DNA from: Nyssa sinensis
Lineage: Eukaryota > Streptophyta > Magnoliopsida > Cornales > Nyssaceae
Reading direction: 5' to 3'
DNA: 64,000 bases
NCBI GenBank assembly: GCA_008638375.1
Contig: CM018036.1
Location: forward strand, 6,634,392-6,698,391
The notes under the pieces are model-generated. The model did not search any database. It was not told the origin of the DNA and saw only the letters and a list, made by a program, of their open reading frames with translations. Position 1 is the stretch's first letter; each line of letters begins with the position of its first letter. This document shows positions 26,906-40,040 of the stretch, piece by piece. Position numbers and translations under genes: made by a program.

Positions 26906-28769
26906 GTCAGCTGTTTTTGTTCGATAAGAACAATAAAAAGGTTTGTGATATTTGAAAAATACTAAATTACTAGTGGAAAATTGGACAAAAGATGTGAATT
27001 TAATAAGTTGTCTTCTCCAAGGGAGGCACACAATAAAATTAAGCATAGAGCAATCGAAGCAGATGAGTCTGTTATTCCCCATTATTTTGTTCCTGGGGCA
27101 TTGGAGGATTGTCATTGTCCCTCTTCCTGTCATTCCAGCCTTGGTGGTAACTATTTCTTAATCACAGTGCCACTTTGTAGAACCCTTAAATTCACTTTTT
27201 GAATTGCCCTAAGCTCTTTATATCCCAATTCTCTTCTTTTTTTCTTCTAATTCTAACTCTTTGTGCCATCCAAGTTGAGTAGTTAGCGCATTTTTTGCTG
27301 TGGAACGAACACATACTCGAACTTAATTTGAGTCAAGCTTTTCTAAAAGAAAATAATATTCTTAACCGTAAATTCAAACTCATATCAAATACATTTTTAT
27401 TGAAACCCAATTCAATTACGAACTCAAATCACTATTTGAAGTAAATTTAAAACTTTGGGACATGATTAGAATTTTTTTGGACAAAGTGAGAATTTTTAAA
27501 AAAAGGATTTCAGTAAAAATTAAGTAATTGTTGGAGTGTATTAAATACAAATGAAGCTTTTACTCAATTTTTATTACAATTTAAATAAAAATTTGAGTTA
27601 TTATTCGAGATGGCCTTGTAACAACTAAACTATTGCAGTATGTTTCATTTTATTGACTAATTTCAAATTCAAATCCACGTTTTACATTTGAAAGCTGAAT
27701 CATATTAAGTAAAAACTAAGTAATTGTTGGAGAAGATCAAATTCAAATGAAACTTTTACTCATTTTTTACAAAAATTTGAACAAACTTTTAAATCACTAG
27801 TAGAAATGGCCCTATAACAACTAAACTATTGCAATATGTTTCACTTTATTGACTACTTTTAAACTCCAATCCACGTTTCACATTTGATAGCCGGATCATA
27901 TTACCATTGTACCAACCCTTAGTCTTTAACTTTCATCTCAAAAATAAATTCATGAAGTCATCTTAAATTGGTCACCAATTTGAATGTCCGACCACTACTA
28001 AGTCTTGTAAAAAATGCTAACACTTGTCACAAAAGTCAAAAATCGATCATTTGCGACCTTATAGGACCTGTGATTCACGCACTCGCGGGAATTACACGGT
28101 TCAATGTAATCACAAAAACAGACCTCCTCCACAACTGACCAAAGCGACCCTCTAGGCCTCATATGGTTATTCTACAAATATTCATTCATCAAAATCATGG
28201 TACTAAGTACATCAAAATAATTTACATAAATCACCTTACCAATATGATGGCCGGCTGACATGAAAAACTTAGGAAAAATCAAAGTACATATGAATAAGAT
28301 GCTGCAATATAAAATAAATTAAATGTCTTAGAGCCTTGTAACATTATTAATTCTATATGCATTATATTAATGAGAAGGTATCTCTATAGAAGGTTTTAAC
28401 TTTATATGTATGGAGTATTCGCAATTTGGCATTCCTAAAAAATTAGGGTTTCGATACAATCAGGGCATCTTTTAGAGCCCCACATCCGACCAAGAAGAAA
28501 ATGAAATTGGCATATGTCTGGCCCCAAACATTGGTCAGCAGAAGAGCTGGCTTCAGACTGAATTTTGAACCAGTCCATTCCACACAAGATTAGCCAGAGG
28601 CAGCACAGAGTTTTTCTATATTGAAAATGGCTACATGGTAGCGTCATGGTAGACGTCAAAGGGTGATTTCTTAAATGTGGAAAATTGAGGTTAGCCCGTG
28701 ATGGCGTTGTCTTGCAACCAGTCACGCTCAAGCACAAACAACAAAGCAATAAGTTAGGGTCTGATAATA
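26906..28769. other. Intergenic, no gene supported
   Basis: AT-rich. Contains the 196-bp tandem duplication listed separately. A 114-codon frame on the minus strand at 28435-28779 matches no family I know and is left uncalled. Confidence 0.5.
27514..27905. repeat. About 196-bp tandem duplication, diverged
   Basis: TAAGTAATTGTTGGAG occurs at 27521 and 27717; GTAACAACTAAACTATTGCA and its variant, and the closing phrase CAATCCACGTTTCACATTTG and its variant, follow at the same period. The two units (about 27514-27709 and 27710-27905) have small indels, so the duplication is old. Confidence 0.8.
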
Positions 28770-29481
28770 GGAATGTCAATAGATTGGATTGTAATCTGAA
28801 TCCTATCTATTTATTCATATAAGAAACAAATAATTTAATATAATAATCTGATCTGATCTGAATCTGTTAATTTTTTTAATTAAATAGGTCCCTTGGGAGT
28901 GGCTGAGTCGGTAAGGCCTTGGGAGTAATCCTCAAGGTCCCCCTATTCGAGTCCTTTCTACCACACCAATGGAAAAGATGCGAGATTGAGTTTGTACCAC
29001 TTTCTTCAGGTTTATACCTGATTACGGAACCAAAGGTTGCTATTGATAGGATGCGGTTATTGGGTTAAACAAAAAAGATCATATATGGATTAAATAAATC
29101 CAATCTGTTAGTGGCCCAATTCAATTAAATATAACATATATATTAAAATATATATTTTTAAAATTTTTACACTATTAAATATTAAATTATGTAAGACTCT
29201 CTTAAATTGAGTTTATATATTTTAAATTTTACACATTACTTACATATTATAAAATACTATTTTATATATGTGATATATATTATTATATATATCATAACAT
29301 AATTTTTTATATGCAAAATATATAATAATATTATTATCAGATCGAATTTGATCAAATCCGATAATTAACAAATTAGATTTGGATTAAGAATTTGTAGATT
29401 CGTAAAAAATTCGATCTCATTCGATACTTTTTTTTAACAAATAGAATTCAGATTACTCCTAATCCAATCCGTTTACAATCT
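28770..29481. mobile_element. Non-autonomous TIR element, related ends to the 5986 element
   Basis: The left end GAATGTCAATAGATTGGATT and the reversed right end GATTGTAAACGGATTGGATT match at about 16 of 20 positions, and both continue with AATCTGAAT(C/T)CTATTT-like sequence. The body is AT-rich with GATCTGATCTGAATC repeats and contains a SINE at 28888-29072. The wording TGTAAACGGAT is shared with the ends of the 5986-6897 element. No target duplication found. Confidence 0.6.
28888..29072 (+). mobile_element. tRNA-derived SINE nested in a TIR element
   Basis: GTGGCTGAGTCGGTAAGGCC at 28899-28918 is close to the A box of tRNA-Leu/Ser; TATTCGAGTCC at 28944-28954 is a good B box. The tRNA-like head is followed by a unique body (GAGATTGAGTTTGTACCACT...) ending near 29072. 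Head and body order is that of plant SINEs. A true tRNA gene is unlikely because the acceptor stem does not close. Confidence 0.65.
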
Positions 29482-29789
29482 TGTATCTTGGTTTCTACTT
29501 ATGATATATATTGCATATCAGGAAAGAATTGGTAAAGCAACTGGGAAAAAAAATAGTGAACCCTATTATAATTAGTATTCTTTAAACCATAACTGTTGAC
29601 ATCTAAATATTCTTCAAGAAATTAGGTAGCTTTAGCAATTATTATTTCCTCACCTTTTCTTGCTGTCCCTTATTTGTAATCTATAGTAATTTGCTTTCAT
29701 GAGACTAGATTCCCAATTTTAGCTTGCAGATTTTCAATTATGATTTTTTTTTTTGTGCCTTTTTTCTTTGGAATTATAGAATTTGATAA

Positions 29790-30400
29790 GCTAAAATTGG
29801 TTAGATTTAAATAGATAAGCAAAAGGTGATGTTAGCCCTATCTTTTTTATTTGAATAGATTGGGACATCCATGCATGCCTTTTTGCTCTCGTTCTTGTTG
29901 ATTTGATTTGAGGTTTGTTTGCTCATAATATAAAGAAATTAAATTTAATAGCTAAAATTGGTTTGATTTAAATAGATAAGCAAAAGGTGATGTTAGCCCT
30001 ACCCTTTTTTATTTGAAGAGATTGGGACATCCATGCGTGTCTTTTTGCTCTCGTTGCTGTTGGTTTGGTTTGGTTAGAGTTTCGTTTCAGATCAACTCAT
30101 AATATAAAGAAATTAAGTTTGAAAAAAATTTTGAGACTCGTTAATTTATTAATTTCAGCTCGTTAAATTAAAAGAAGTTTAATACTTATGTCAAAAATCA
30201 AGCTACTCGAGTTGACTCATGATCGAGCTACTCGAGTTGTTGATTTGGTTAGAGATTCGTTTCAGGTCGACTCATAATATAAAGAAATTAAGTTTGGAAA
30301 AATTTTGAGATTCAATAATTTATTGAGTTCGGCTCCTTAAGCCAAAAGTAGTTTAGTACTATATAAAAAATCAAGCAAAAGTAGTTTAATACTATATAAA
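29790..30400. repeat. Nested direct duplications (about 161 bp and about 180 bp periods)
   Basis: A unit starting GCTAAAATTGGTTAGATTTA at 29790 recurs at 29951 (GCTAAAATTGGTTTGATTTA) with AAGCAAAAGGTGATGTTAGC and GGGACATCCATGC shared. Its tail (ATAATATAAAGAAATTAAGTTTG, then TTTTGAGA) recurs a third time near 30275-30310. Short CAAGCTACTC phrases follow. No coding content. Confidence 0.8.
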
Positions 30401-31273
30401 AAATCAAGCTACTCAAGCTGGCTTATTATGAGAAAAAAATCTAGTGATAAAGTAGTATAAAAAAATTCAATAATAATGCAAATAAGTTTTAAATACGTGG
30501 CATGAATGATGTTATAATGATGCTTTAGTTTAAAATATATCGTACATATCAGAATTTGATTTATATTACTACTAAAATTATTCATACTACCTTACTACAC
30601 TACTTTTTTTCCTCACGATCCACTCGATTGGAGGCTTATTTGAAATTGACTTGAAAAATTAATGAATTGAACTTAAACACAATTTGAAATTCATTTATTT
30701 TAATAAATCAAATATGAACAATCCATTATTCGACTCAACCCATTTACAATCTTACAATGACATATGAGATTTCTAATAATCACCGGTCCTCCCAAATATG
30801 CTCTAAGTTTGTAATGTACTTTCATCTCATACTTTCTCCTGAGTTTTGCTATTTAATAAAGCAGAAGTCAAAGGTTTGCACGCAAAACATGTCACTTTTC
30901 TGATCCATGTATAGGTTTCAGGGGATGATTTGAAATCTTATTGAGATTGGGAGTGTTCTAGGTCAAGTCCCATCCTATTATATTTATCTCATTAAATTAA
31001 AACCTGCATTTTAGTTGGTTTGAAAATTTTCTTCTACCTTGCAAAAAAAAAAAAAAAAAGAACTATTCTCAATTCATCTGTTTTTTAGATTTCCACCCAA
31101 AAATTTTATTATTATTATTATACCCTTTAATATTTTTTTGTAAAATTCTAATCATTAGTTTTGAGAATAAAATACCATTCCCTTAAGAGATTCTTAGTCT
31201 AATATGTGATTCTTAACTTAAGAATGAGATTCCACATTTTGAATTTACGACACACACGTTATATTAAAAAAGA
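30401..31273. other. Intergenic, nothing recognised
   Basis: AT-rich, with poly(A) at 31044-31060 and short ATT repeats; no gene or clear repeat. Confidence 0.5.
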
Positions 31274-31467
31274 AGGGATAAATTAGACTTTTCATCCTTA
31301 AACTTTATTTTGAATTTTATTTTAATCTCTAATATTACATGTATCTCGCCCGTGATTTTTTAAGGTGAAATTGAAAAAACTAAGGGTGAAATTGAAAAAA
31401 TTAAAAAAATAAGAGTTAAAGTAAAATTCAAAATAAAATTTTAAGGTGAAAAGTGTAATTTATCCTT
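31274..31467. mobile_element. 194-bp MITE with about 54-bp inverted repeats
   Basis: Left arm AGGGATAAATTAGACTTTTC... and reversed right arm AAGGATAAATTACACTTTTC... continue together through TTTATTTTGAATTTTA for about 54 bases with few mismatches, leaving a short loop region. The opening GGATAAATTA(C/G)AC recalls the ends of the Pack-MULE at 42375. Target duplication not clear. Confidence 0.75.
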
Positions 31468-32195
31468 ATAAAATTTTTCTATTTATTATTTTAATTGTTG
31501 TATTATATACAGTCATCACATTCGGCACATATATAACAATTCTGAATATTATACATTGTTAATTTAAAATATGATATTAATAGAACAATTCTGAATATTA
31601 TTTTAAGTTTTAACACATAGAATATGCGAGGAGAACATTCAATGCATCTACTAGAGTGATGCAGCACAAATTATATAAAAATATTCTGAATTATGCTAAT
31701 GTAATGTCACTATCACAATGTCATGTACTAAGAACATCTTGTTTGAAAAATATTTTTCTACAGTTTTTTTTTTTTAAAAAAAAGTAAATATACTAACGTT
31801 GTAAAAAGATGAAAACTTGAACTTAACATGAATTTCGGAAGATAAATTATAAGTGAATTTAATAATTTTGATCAATTATATTTAACCTAACATAAAAAAA
31901 AAAATCGTGCTTAGGGTGATGTGTTACCATACTATGTTCGCTATGTTTATCATCGATTTTATTAGTAGCACGCAATGAACTGTTAGTTTAATTTAAGTGT
32001 AAATTTTTTAGCTTAAATATAATTTTTTTTCATATTAACCTAAGTATACTTTTTAAAATTATTAAATTCATTTATAATTTATCTTTCAGAGTTTATGTTA
32101 AATATAATTTTTTAAAAAATAACATGCCAATAAAATAACCAATAAGCGGTATTTTTGCAATCTAAGCTTTTGCATATGCAATTTCATGTAGAGAG

Positions 32196-32504
32196 TAGGG
32201 GTGCAATTCGTGCAGATCAAGCTCGAGTTGAGTCATGTCGAATTTCAGTTCAAGTTTTAAAACAGTCAATTCGAGTCCAACCTGACTCCGACCTTGAATC
32301 CAAAAATCTAACTCGAGTTCAGTTATTAATTATAATTTTTAGATTTTATTCACAATTTTTTCAATAAACTAATTTTTTTTCCGATTTTAATTATACACAA
32401 AGTATAATCAAGCTTGAGTTTTTTTGTCCAAACTCAACACAAAGTATAAAAGATAAAACTTAAATCTTCAAGAATTTGGGCCAGCTCGAGTTGGTGCAAC
32501 CCTA
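32196..32504. mobile_element. hAT-type non-autonomous element, 8-bp TSD with one mismatch
   Basis: Ends TAGGGGTGCAA and, reversed, TAGGGTTGCAC. Flanks GTAGAGAG (32188-32195) and GTAAAGAG (32505-32512) match at 7 of 8. About 309 bp; internal CTCGAGTT phrases are repeated. The open frame across it is incidental. Confidence 0.65.
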
Positions 32505-33482
32505 GTAAAGAGAGGGAGGTGGAGGCTCTAGCTGTGATTGGAGGAAGTCCATGTTCTCACTTCCCACTTCCCACCTTGGCTCAACAAAGTGAAAGAGATG
32601 GCAGCTTCACCGACACCTCTTATCACTAGCTCACCGACATTCCAACCACCATACCATCTTTTTCTCACATTCCAAATCTTGTTATCATGCCCCCCCAAGA
32701 AGAGCCACAAACTCCACGTCTTCCTTCCCACTAGGTTGCTTTCATGGTTTGTTTTTCTCTCATTTTCCCATTTTTGCAAAGAAAAATACTTAAAATCCAT
32801 TTGAATTTACCCTATCATTTTCTTGATTTGGGAAGCCGGCTTGATTTAGGAAGTTGAAGAGGCTTAAGTTTGTAAGATTTAATCTAATAAGTAAGTTGAC
32901 AAAGAAAAATATATATCTGTATTGCTACAGTGCTATTGATCATAAAGTATCAAGTGTGTTTTCTCAATGGCAATTAAACTATAGACACTAGGACAGACAA
33001 GAGAATGGCAAGCGTGAAATAGGTAAAGCCTTTTATGCTCTAATACCAGTTATTGAATAGAATGAAGCACTGGTCGTCATTGGTTTGAGCCTTGTTTAAA
33101 TGTATCTTGGGAGGTATAAGATTATTAAGGGCCTGTTTGGTGAGCTTCACAATATACAAAAATTTTGTTTCTGAAACTTGTAATATTTGATGAAAAGTAT
33201 TCCAAATCATACTTTTTCCTTTTAAGTAAATATAATATATATATATATATATAAATACATTACATTACATAATATATTTAAATTTACTACATTATATAAT
33301 ACCTTGCACTTACCAAATTTTCATTCCAAATGATGTGGTAATTACTTTCCTAAGATGCTGTATTTCAATGTTTTGTGCAAGTCCAATCTCTTTTTTTTCT
33401 TTTTTCTTTTTCATGCTGTGCCTCCTAAACACTGGACGTGTTTAAAGCTGTGTCTAATGTGCGTGCGCGCATGTTCGTGTCT

Positions 33483-33554
<72 letters not shown>

Positions 33555-34233
33555 CAACCGTGGTAAATTGATGAAGAAACAATTGTCGGCTTAAGCTTAT
33601 TAATCCAAACATTCCATTAAAAAACATATTGACTGGACCACAGTTCCAAGAGAGAATGCATTTTCTACATTGGGAATTGATTTTTTTACTTGTAGTCCAG
33701 AAAGTGAAATGGCCCACAAAATGGTTTTCATATCTGGAAGGGTGGATTGCACCCAATGCAAACGATTTCCCTTAAAACAGACCGTAAGTAAAATTTAAAA
33801 TTAAAAAAAAAAACTTGAAAGTTTATAAAAAAAATTAAAAAATAAATAAAAACCTCCATCGGACTAGTTACATAGATAACTGTTTTGGAGGGAACTTGAT
33901 TCTTCAAAATCTCCAACGGTCTTTTCAAATCTCACGGGCAACAAACAATACAAAAAGGTGAAGCAACCATAGCATAGCATGCCGTGTGTAAACACACAAA
34001 CCGATAATCACCAAAGGATATTCCAACCAAACTCATCAAAAGTGGCAAAATGGAAAGTAAAGTACTCATTAACCCCTGAAATCAGAAAGCTTGAAAACTT
34101 CTAAAGACTATAGAAAACAATAAGAATATGTTTTAAGAATTATTCCATTCGTTGTGTGAAGCAACCAAAATGAAGTTCCCAGGCTCAAGTTTGGGTGTCA
34201 TCTCCAAAAAAACATAAGAATCAGTTACCTACT
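32505..34233. other. Intergenic; possible transit-peptide-like fragment and a long microsatellite
   Basis: An ATG at 32598 opens a short frame (MAASPTPLITSSPTFQPPY...) that is Ser/Thr/Pro-rich like the start of a plastid-targeted protein, but it runs into nonsense after about 65 codons and no known mature domain follows. A (TG)n(AG)n compound microsatellite occupies about 33486-33551. No other gene content is seen. Confidence 0.35.
33486..33551. repeat. Compound microsatellite (TG)n(AG)n
   Basis: About 14 TG units followed by about 18 GA units. Confidence 0.95.
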
Positions 34234-37200
34234 TCAAAGATCAATCACACGAGACAGCTTCTGGATCCGATTTAATAAAAAGTCCCCTTGCTTGATAGTT
34301 GCTTGGTAAAGAGCATTCTTTGCATCAGGACGGTTAGTCTCTAAAACACCTGCAACTTTATCAATCTTGCAATGAAGCTTCCCCGCTGCAATGAAACGCG
34401 ATAGCTCCCTAGAGGCATTGAATACACAATTAAACAAATCAATTAACTCCCCACCAAAACAAAAACCATCTTACACAAAAGATCAAAGGCACCATTGGGA
34501 GTATCCAAGAAAATAAAACACTTACACGTCAATGAAATCAACTGTTACCCCAAATGCCTTTGCCATCGCTTCAATCGTAACACTCTTATAGGATTCCAAG
34601 AACTGTGAATACAGAACAGTTCTAATCTCCCTCATGTAATACCGGAAGTGAGGGTGCAAATAGCGGTCCAATTTTATATGCTCTGTCAGCCCAGCTGGAA
34701 ACCATCCAAATAAAACTCCGAATTGAAAACAAACCATAAAATTATATAGAATCCAATGAAATGTGAGAGGTTCAATGAAGTACAGATAGGTATAGCCTAT
34801 CATCACACTAGTGCAGTGGGCAAGTGCATCCCATCTACCATTGTAAATTCTAGCCTTACCTATGCCTTTGTGATAGTAACATGAGAAATAGATCATGACC
34901 CTCTATCATGATTAGACTATTTAAGCTATTCAATTTCAATCTTATTCTTTGAACAGAGCAAAAACGTACAAATACTTCAAAGAAATGATGCACATCAAAA
35001 GCTCAAAGCTCAACAAGTCAGACTAAAATTTTAAATTGCTGATCTGCTGAATGTGACCATCTACTTCAAAGAAATTATGCAAATCGAAAGCTCAAAGCTC
35101 AACAAGTCGGACTAAAATTTTAAATTACTGATCTGCTGAATGTGACTATCTGTTGATGGGTCCCAATCCTTTTTCTTCCATTTTTTGTCTTCATGCTTCA
35201 GGATGTGACTCCCTAGGCTTACTCAATGCAGCTCACTGAGTAGAGCAAATTAATTTAATACATTGTACATTGAGAAGCTAGTCAGATGTTAGTAATTGGA
35301 GAGATGCATACCAAATGCAGTTATTTTATATTTTTCAGACAACTTACCATTCTTATAGCCACTACTAAGTTGCAAATTAAAGGGCATTACCTAGTGTTGG
35401 TCCACTTATGCTGTTACACATAGTGCTGGGAGGAATAAATGGGAGACAAAGCTAACTTTTTCACTTAATGTTTTTTTTTTTTGAACAAAGTGGATTGTTC
35501 ACAAACTCAAACACGCGTTCTCAAAGCTTGACAGCCGGAGCATTTTACAATTACACCAAACAAGTGGACCCTCAGTGTTTTAGAAACAAAAAAATAGATT
35601 TTAGAAGAGAGGAGTGTTTTTGCAAGCAAATTTTATGTTATAAATTAAAATGATGACAAAAGCACAGGTGAAAAGATAGGCAACAGCCAAGGATGCAACA
35701 AACTAAATACATAGACACACATATGTACAAATACATAATTCTGAACAACTTCATAGAAGAGGAAGAGAGTATGGATACACATCACATTTACTCACCAAAT
35801 GCTGAGAAAAATGATTTGTATTGACAATCATATAGAGAGTTCAAAAACTCAGACAGATATGGGATTTTTCCAATCACTGTCAACATTTCGGGAGCATCCA
35901 CTACCTGCCACATATATCAATCATAATAAGAATGTTGTCAGGCAGGGAAAAGAACCCCCACAAAAAGAAAGAAAAAAAAACTCTCTTGAGGGAAAATACA
36001 CCCAAATCAGAAGTAACTATGCCAGGCCAGACTTATGCAGTGGCAAAACTGAATACCTTTTGTTTCAGGGAAACTCTATCCAATGATATAATGCTTGTAA
36101 GTGCGGTGTAAAATATAAAGGTGTCATAAGGGAAGAGTTCAGAAGTCGTGAAAGTTGAGATCGAATCCAGGAAAAGATCAGCAGCTTTTTTAAAGTTACG
36201 AGTGGACATGCAGTACAAGCCTTCATACACCTTCAAACGGTTCTTCCTTTCCCAGTCACCTCCCTCTTCAAACAAGCTGTCATTGGCACATTGAAGTAAG
36301 AAAGCAGAGGACTCAACTGCAATATTTTAAATAAGAAAAACTGCAGAAGAAAATTAAACAAAGTAAAAACTCCATATCCAAAACCTACTTTTTCGCCTTA
36401 TCAATGCTTTGGGAAATGAGATCAAAATCCATGTAGAAAAAGCCAAGCTGTAGTGTATAAAACACCAAGTCCATCTTTTGGCCAACTGCAACTGTTTTGC
36501 TCTCCGTTACCTTGAGTTGTTCTAATGCCTTCTCCTGGGTACATAGGAGAAAAAGTCAGGTGTGAAAAAATGTTTTCTCATTGATATAAATAAACAGGTA
36601 AGAGTATCAATACTGGTAAACAGTAAGTTACAATTCTTATCTACCTTGTCCCCAATTCGGATGTAAAACAAAGATTTAGCCAAATGAGCTTCTCGAACTT
36701 CACTTTCACCCAAGTTTTCTTCAGCATCAGCAATCCTAAAAGAATGCAAACAAATAGACATAAGAGGTACCAAAAAATTAAAAATTAAAATCACTTGGTT
36801 CACCATTAACAGCCAATGTAAAGATCAAATTACAACAAAATGCAATCTGGTGGAAACAGGAGTTGCAGTCTAATCAGAGCAACCACCAGTCTTTCATATA
36901 ATTTAGTTTACAAATTACTCCACAATCATCCACAAGATCAACATCAAATCCTCTTTAAAATGGATCCAGGCATCCACTATACATGGTACGGTTAGAAATT
37001 CAACACATTAAAGTTCCAGTGGGAATAGTTTCAGACCACATTGCCAAATAATTTTTTTAACCCCACTTCCACGTGCACAGAGAATAAATAAAAAACAACC
37101 AACACCTCCAGCATAGACTAACTAGAAATTCAACACATTAAAGTTCCATTCCACAGTGGGAATAGTTTCAGACCACATTGCCCAATAATTTTATTAACCC

Positions 37201-39966
37201 CACACACACAGACAATAAATAAAAATCAACAACCACCTGCCAGCATAGACCAAGTAAACACCAAAAAAAATACTCCGAATATGAATTTACAATGGCCATT
37301 TTGTGTTTCCAGATTTAGTGAATATGCATAGTTTGATGATTTGAGAACACTGATGATAACTAACAGACATTTGTTGAATTTTTTTTATCGGTATTGTTGA
37401 ATTGAACACCTACTTCGCAACCTGTGGAGAATTAATCCTATTTTTAAATTCAAACATCAAATTTATTCAATCCATATTACAACAGAAAAATTATATCTTG
37501 CACTAAATTAACAAAAAAAACAGTTGTGCTTAACTAATTCACCCACATCAAAAAAAATAAAATAGAGTAAAATAAAAGTAGGAGCTATCAATTAGTGCAG
37601 CGGATAAATGCCGGGATTTCCAAGCATGAAAATATGGGTACGAGTTTCAAAACAGTACTTTGTACCAAATAATGCCAAATGTTAGGTTTGTAACTTTGTA
37701 TCCAGTCTACTGCCCTCCCATAACTTCACATTGGCAGGGTCAACACTAGGTAATGGCCTTTATTATTAGTAAGTTTTTTTTATGAAGAGGACCCCTATGG
37801 CAACAATTTTCATCTTTGCCAGTAAATGTCTCCAGACTCGTGCAACACCTTACTAGCCACACAAGCCAGTGAGACGCAAGACTTACGATTCAAGTAGCTG
37901 GCCCTTGGGGTGGGGATTGAACCTGGGATCTTGGGATATTACCAAACCCTCTTCCCAATTCATCCAACCCCAAGAGCTTTATTATTAATAAGTTAATAAC
38001 AAAAAAAATGCACTGGTGCATTTTATAGGTCTTCTTAGAGGACCGTATGTACAACATGATAGTTCAGTTTCTCCATATAAAAAATAAATACTCACCTCAA
38101 CAAAACTTTATTCCAATTATTTGTGTTGTGCTTAGTGTCATATCATTACACAGTCCGTCTCAAGCCCAGATAAAGGAGGAGGGTTGTGTTAGTTAGCTGA
38201 CAGCCAGCGTAAAATCCTATTAGAACCCATATGAACGCATAAATAAATAAATAAAAACTGAAATAAAAAACTAATTATTATTGCAACTCGATTCTGGTTA
38301 ACAGCAACCCATAACCAGAGCCAGGTCGGTTGTCCAAAAACTAACCCAGCACCTTAGCTATGAGTATATAAAATTGAAGCAGACCAACCTGAACAAGCGT
38401 CAAGCTAATTCAGGTCGATCTGGGGTGATGGGCAGATACTTTAACAGCATTCTCAAGAGTAAATCTCAAAAGAAAACCAGAATACAGAATTCCGACCACT
38501 GAAAACAAATTCTGAACATTATTTACAACAATACCCTAAAACTGGAAAAGAAGAAACAAAATTGAAGATTGGGGCAGTGGATGGAAGAAGACTGGAGCAT
38601 TTCCAACAACCTAACACCCCCCCCCCCCCCCCCAAAAAAAAAAAAAAAGAACAAAACAAAAACAAAAACCGAGAGAGAGAGAGAGAGGAGGGAGGGCAGA
38701 GGGAGAGGAGGAAAAAGAGACATATTGGCTAAGACCTCTCAAACTAATTATCAAATGCCTATGCTATTAAATTACAGCACCTTTTGTAGTCATATTAAAC
38801 TTTTTTATGTTTCCATAGAGAACCAAACAATTTCTAACTCACAAACCTAGTACAAGATGCTCTACAAAAGCAAATTTTTATCATCAAACAATTGTTTGCA
38901 TCCATTTTATTTATTTTTTTGTAAGTGCATGTCTCCATGGATAATGATAGTGAATAGCAAAGGAAAGACAAACAAACATACTAGAGGGAGCAATGGAGGT
39001 TCACATTGACCCATGCACTACATGATTAAGCTGATTTCTAAACGACTTCTCTTAGAAGTAAAAAGTTGCCAAAAAGTAATTCCCCCCCAGCTGAACAATA
39101 AAGAGAAATTAGCAACTAATTAACAGATCCTCCAAACAATCAATAAAGGAATCCAAGGACTGTGACAACCTCCCAGAGACCCAACATTCTATAATCTACA
39201 CTGGTTTAATCATTGAAAGGAAGTCCCTTGTTTACTGAACTAAAGAATCAAAAGACAAACATAGAGGAAGCAGTAACAGAGGCTTGAATTCGCACTGTAG
39301 TAAGCATTCAATCTGATTTGGAAAAAACTTGGGGCATCACAATTATACGATTGAATACTTCCTATTAGAGTATTAGTTTAATTGATGAATAAGGAAATGA
39401 CTAGCTTAATCTATCTGCAAACTCAAGATCTTTACAACCAAAATCTTTTATAGTTTCAATTATATGTTCATATAAAGCAAGGTATTAAGCATCTGAACTA
39501 TCAATAAAAAATTTCCCCCAAAAAAGAAATAAAATAAAATGAACATCAACCTATAAAACTGGGAGATCAACTAGAACCCTAAGTCATCCCATTACCAAGG
39601 AGGTTGACAAATAATGAGTTAGATCCAACCTATGTATGAAAATCTCTCTCTCACACACACATAGCACCCCCCACCCCCCAAAAAAAAAAACAAAAAAGAG
39701 AGAGAGAAGTAATACTAAAACTAAAATGAACCGTAACATAACAGATAAGAGACAAGATTAATCAGATTGATAATCATGTCAAAATCCCATTGATGTAAAT
39801 CACTGAAAACCAATTCCACTTAAAGTGCAAATATCATCGGCATGAGATCAAAAAAATATTATTGGCATGAATGATGGGGATTTTTTTCTTTTAGGGAAAT
39901 TGAGAGGTGTGTTAAGGCATGCAGCTCACTGAAAAGCCTCAGATACCGCCCACCCACACACACACA

Positions 39967-40040
<74 letters not shown>

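Noticed and set aside
28435..28779. 114-codon minus-strand frame
   Set aside because: Cys-rich but without any family motif; no splice or promoter support.
28899..28970. A functional tRNA-Leu gene
   Set aside because: A and B box wording is present but the acceptor stem and anticodon arm do not fold, and a related copy exists at 22341; a SINE is the better reading.
29790..30400. CRISPR-like array
   Set aside because: Units are long, few and unequal, with no spacer pattern, and this is plant nuclear DNA.
37590..37690. Another SINE (TAGTGCAGCGG ... GGTACGAGTTTC)
   Set aside because: Weak A and B box resemblance only; no second copy or target duplication to support it.
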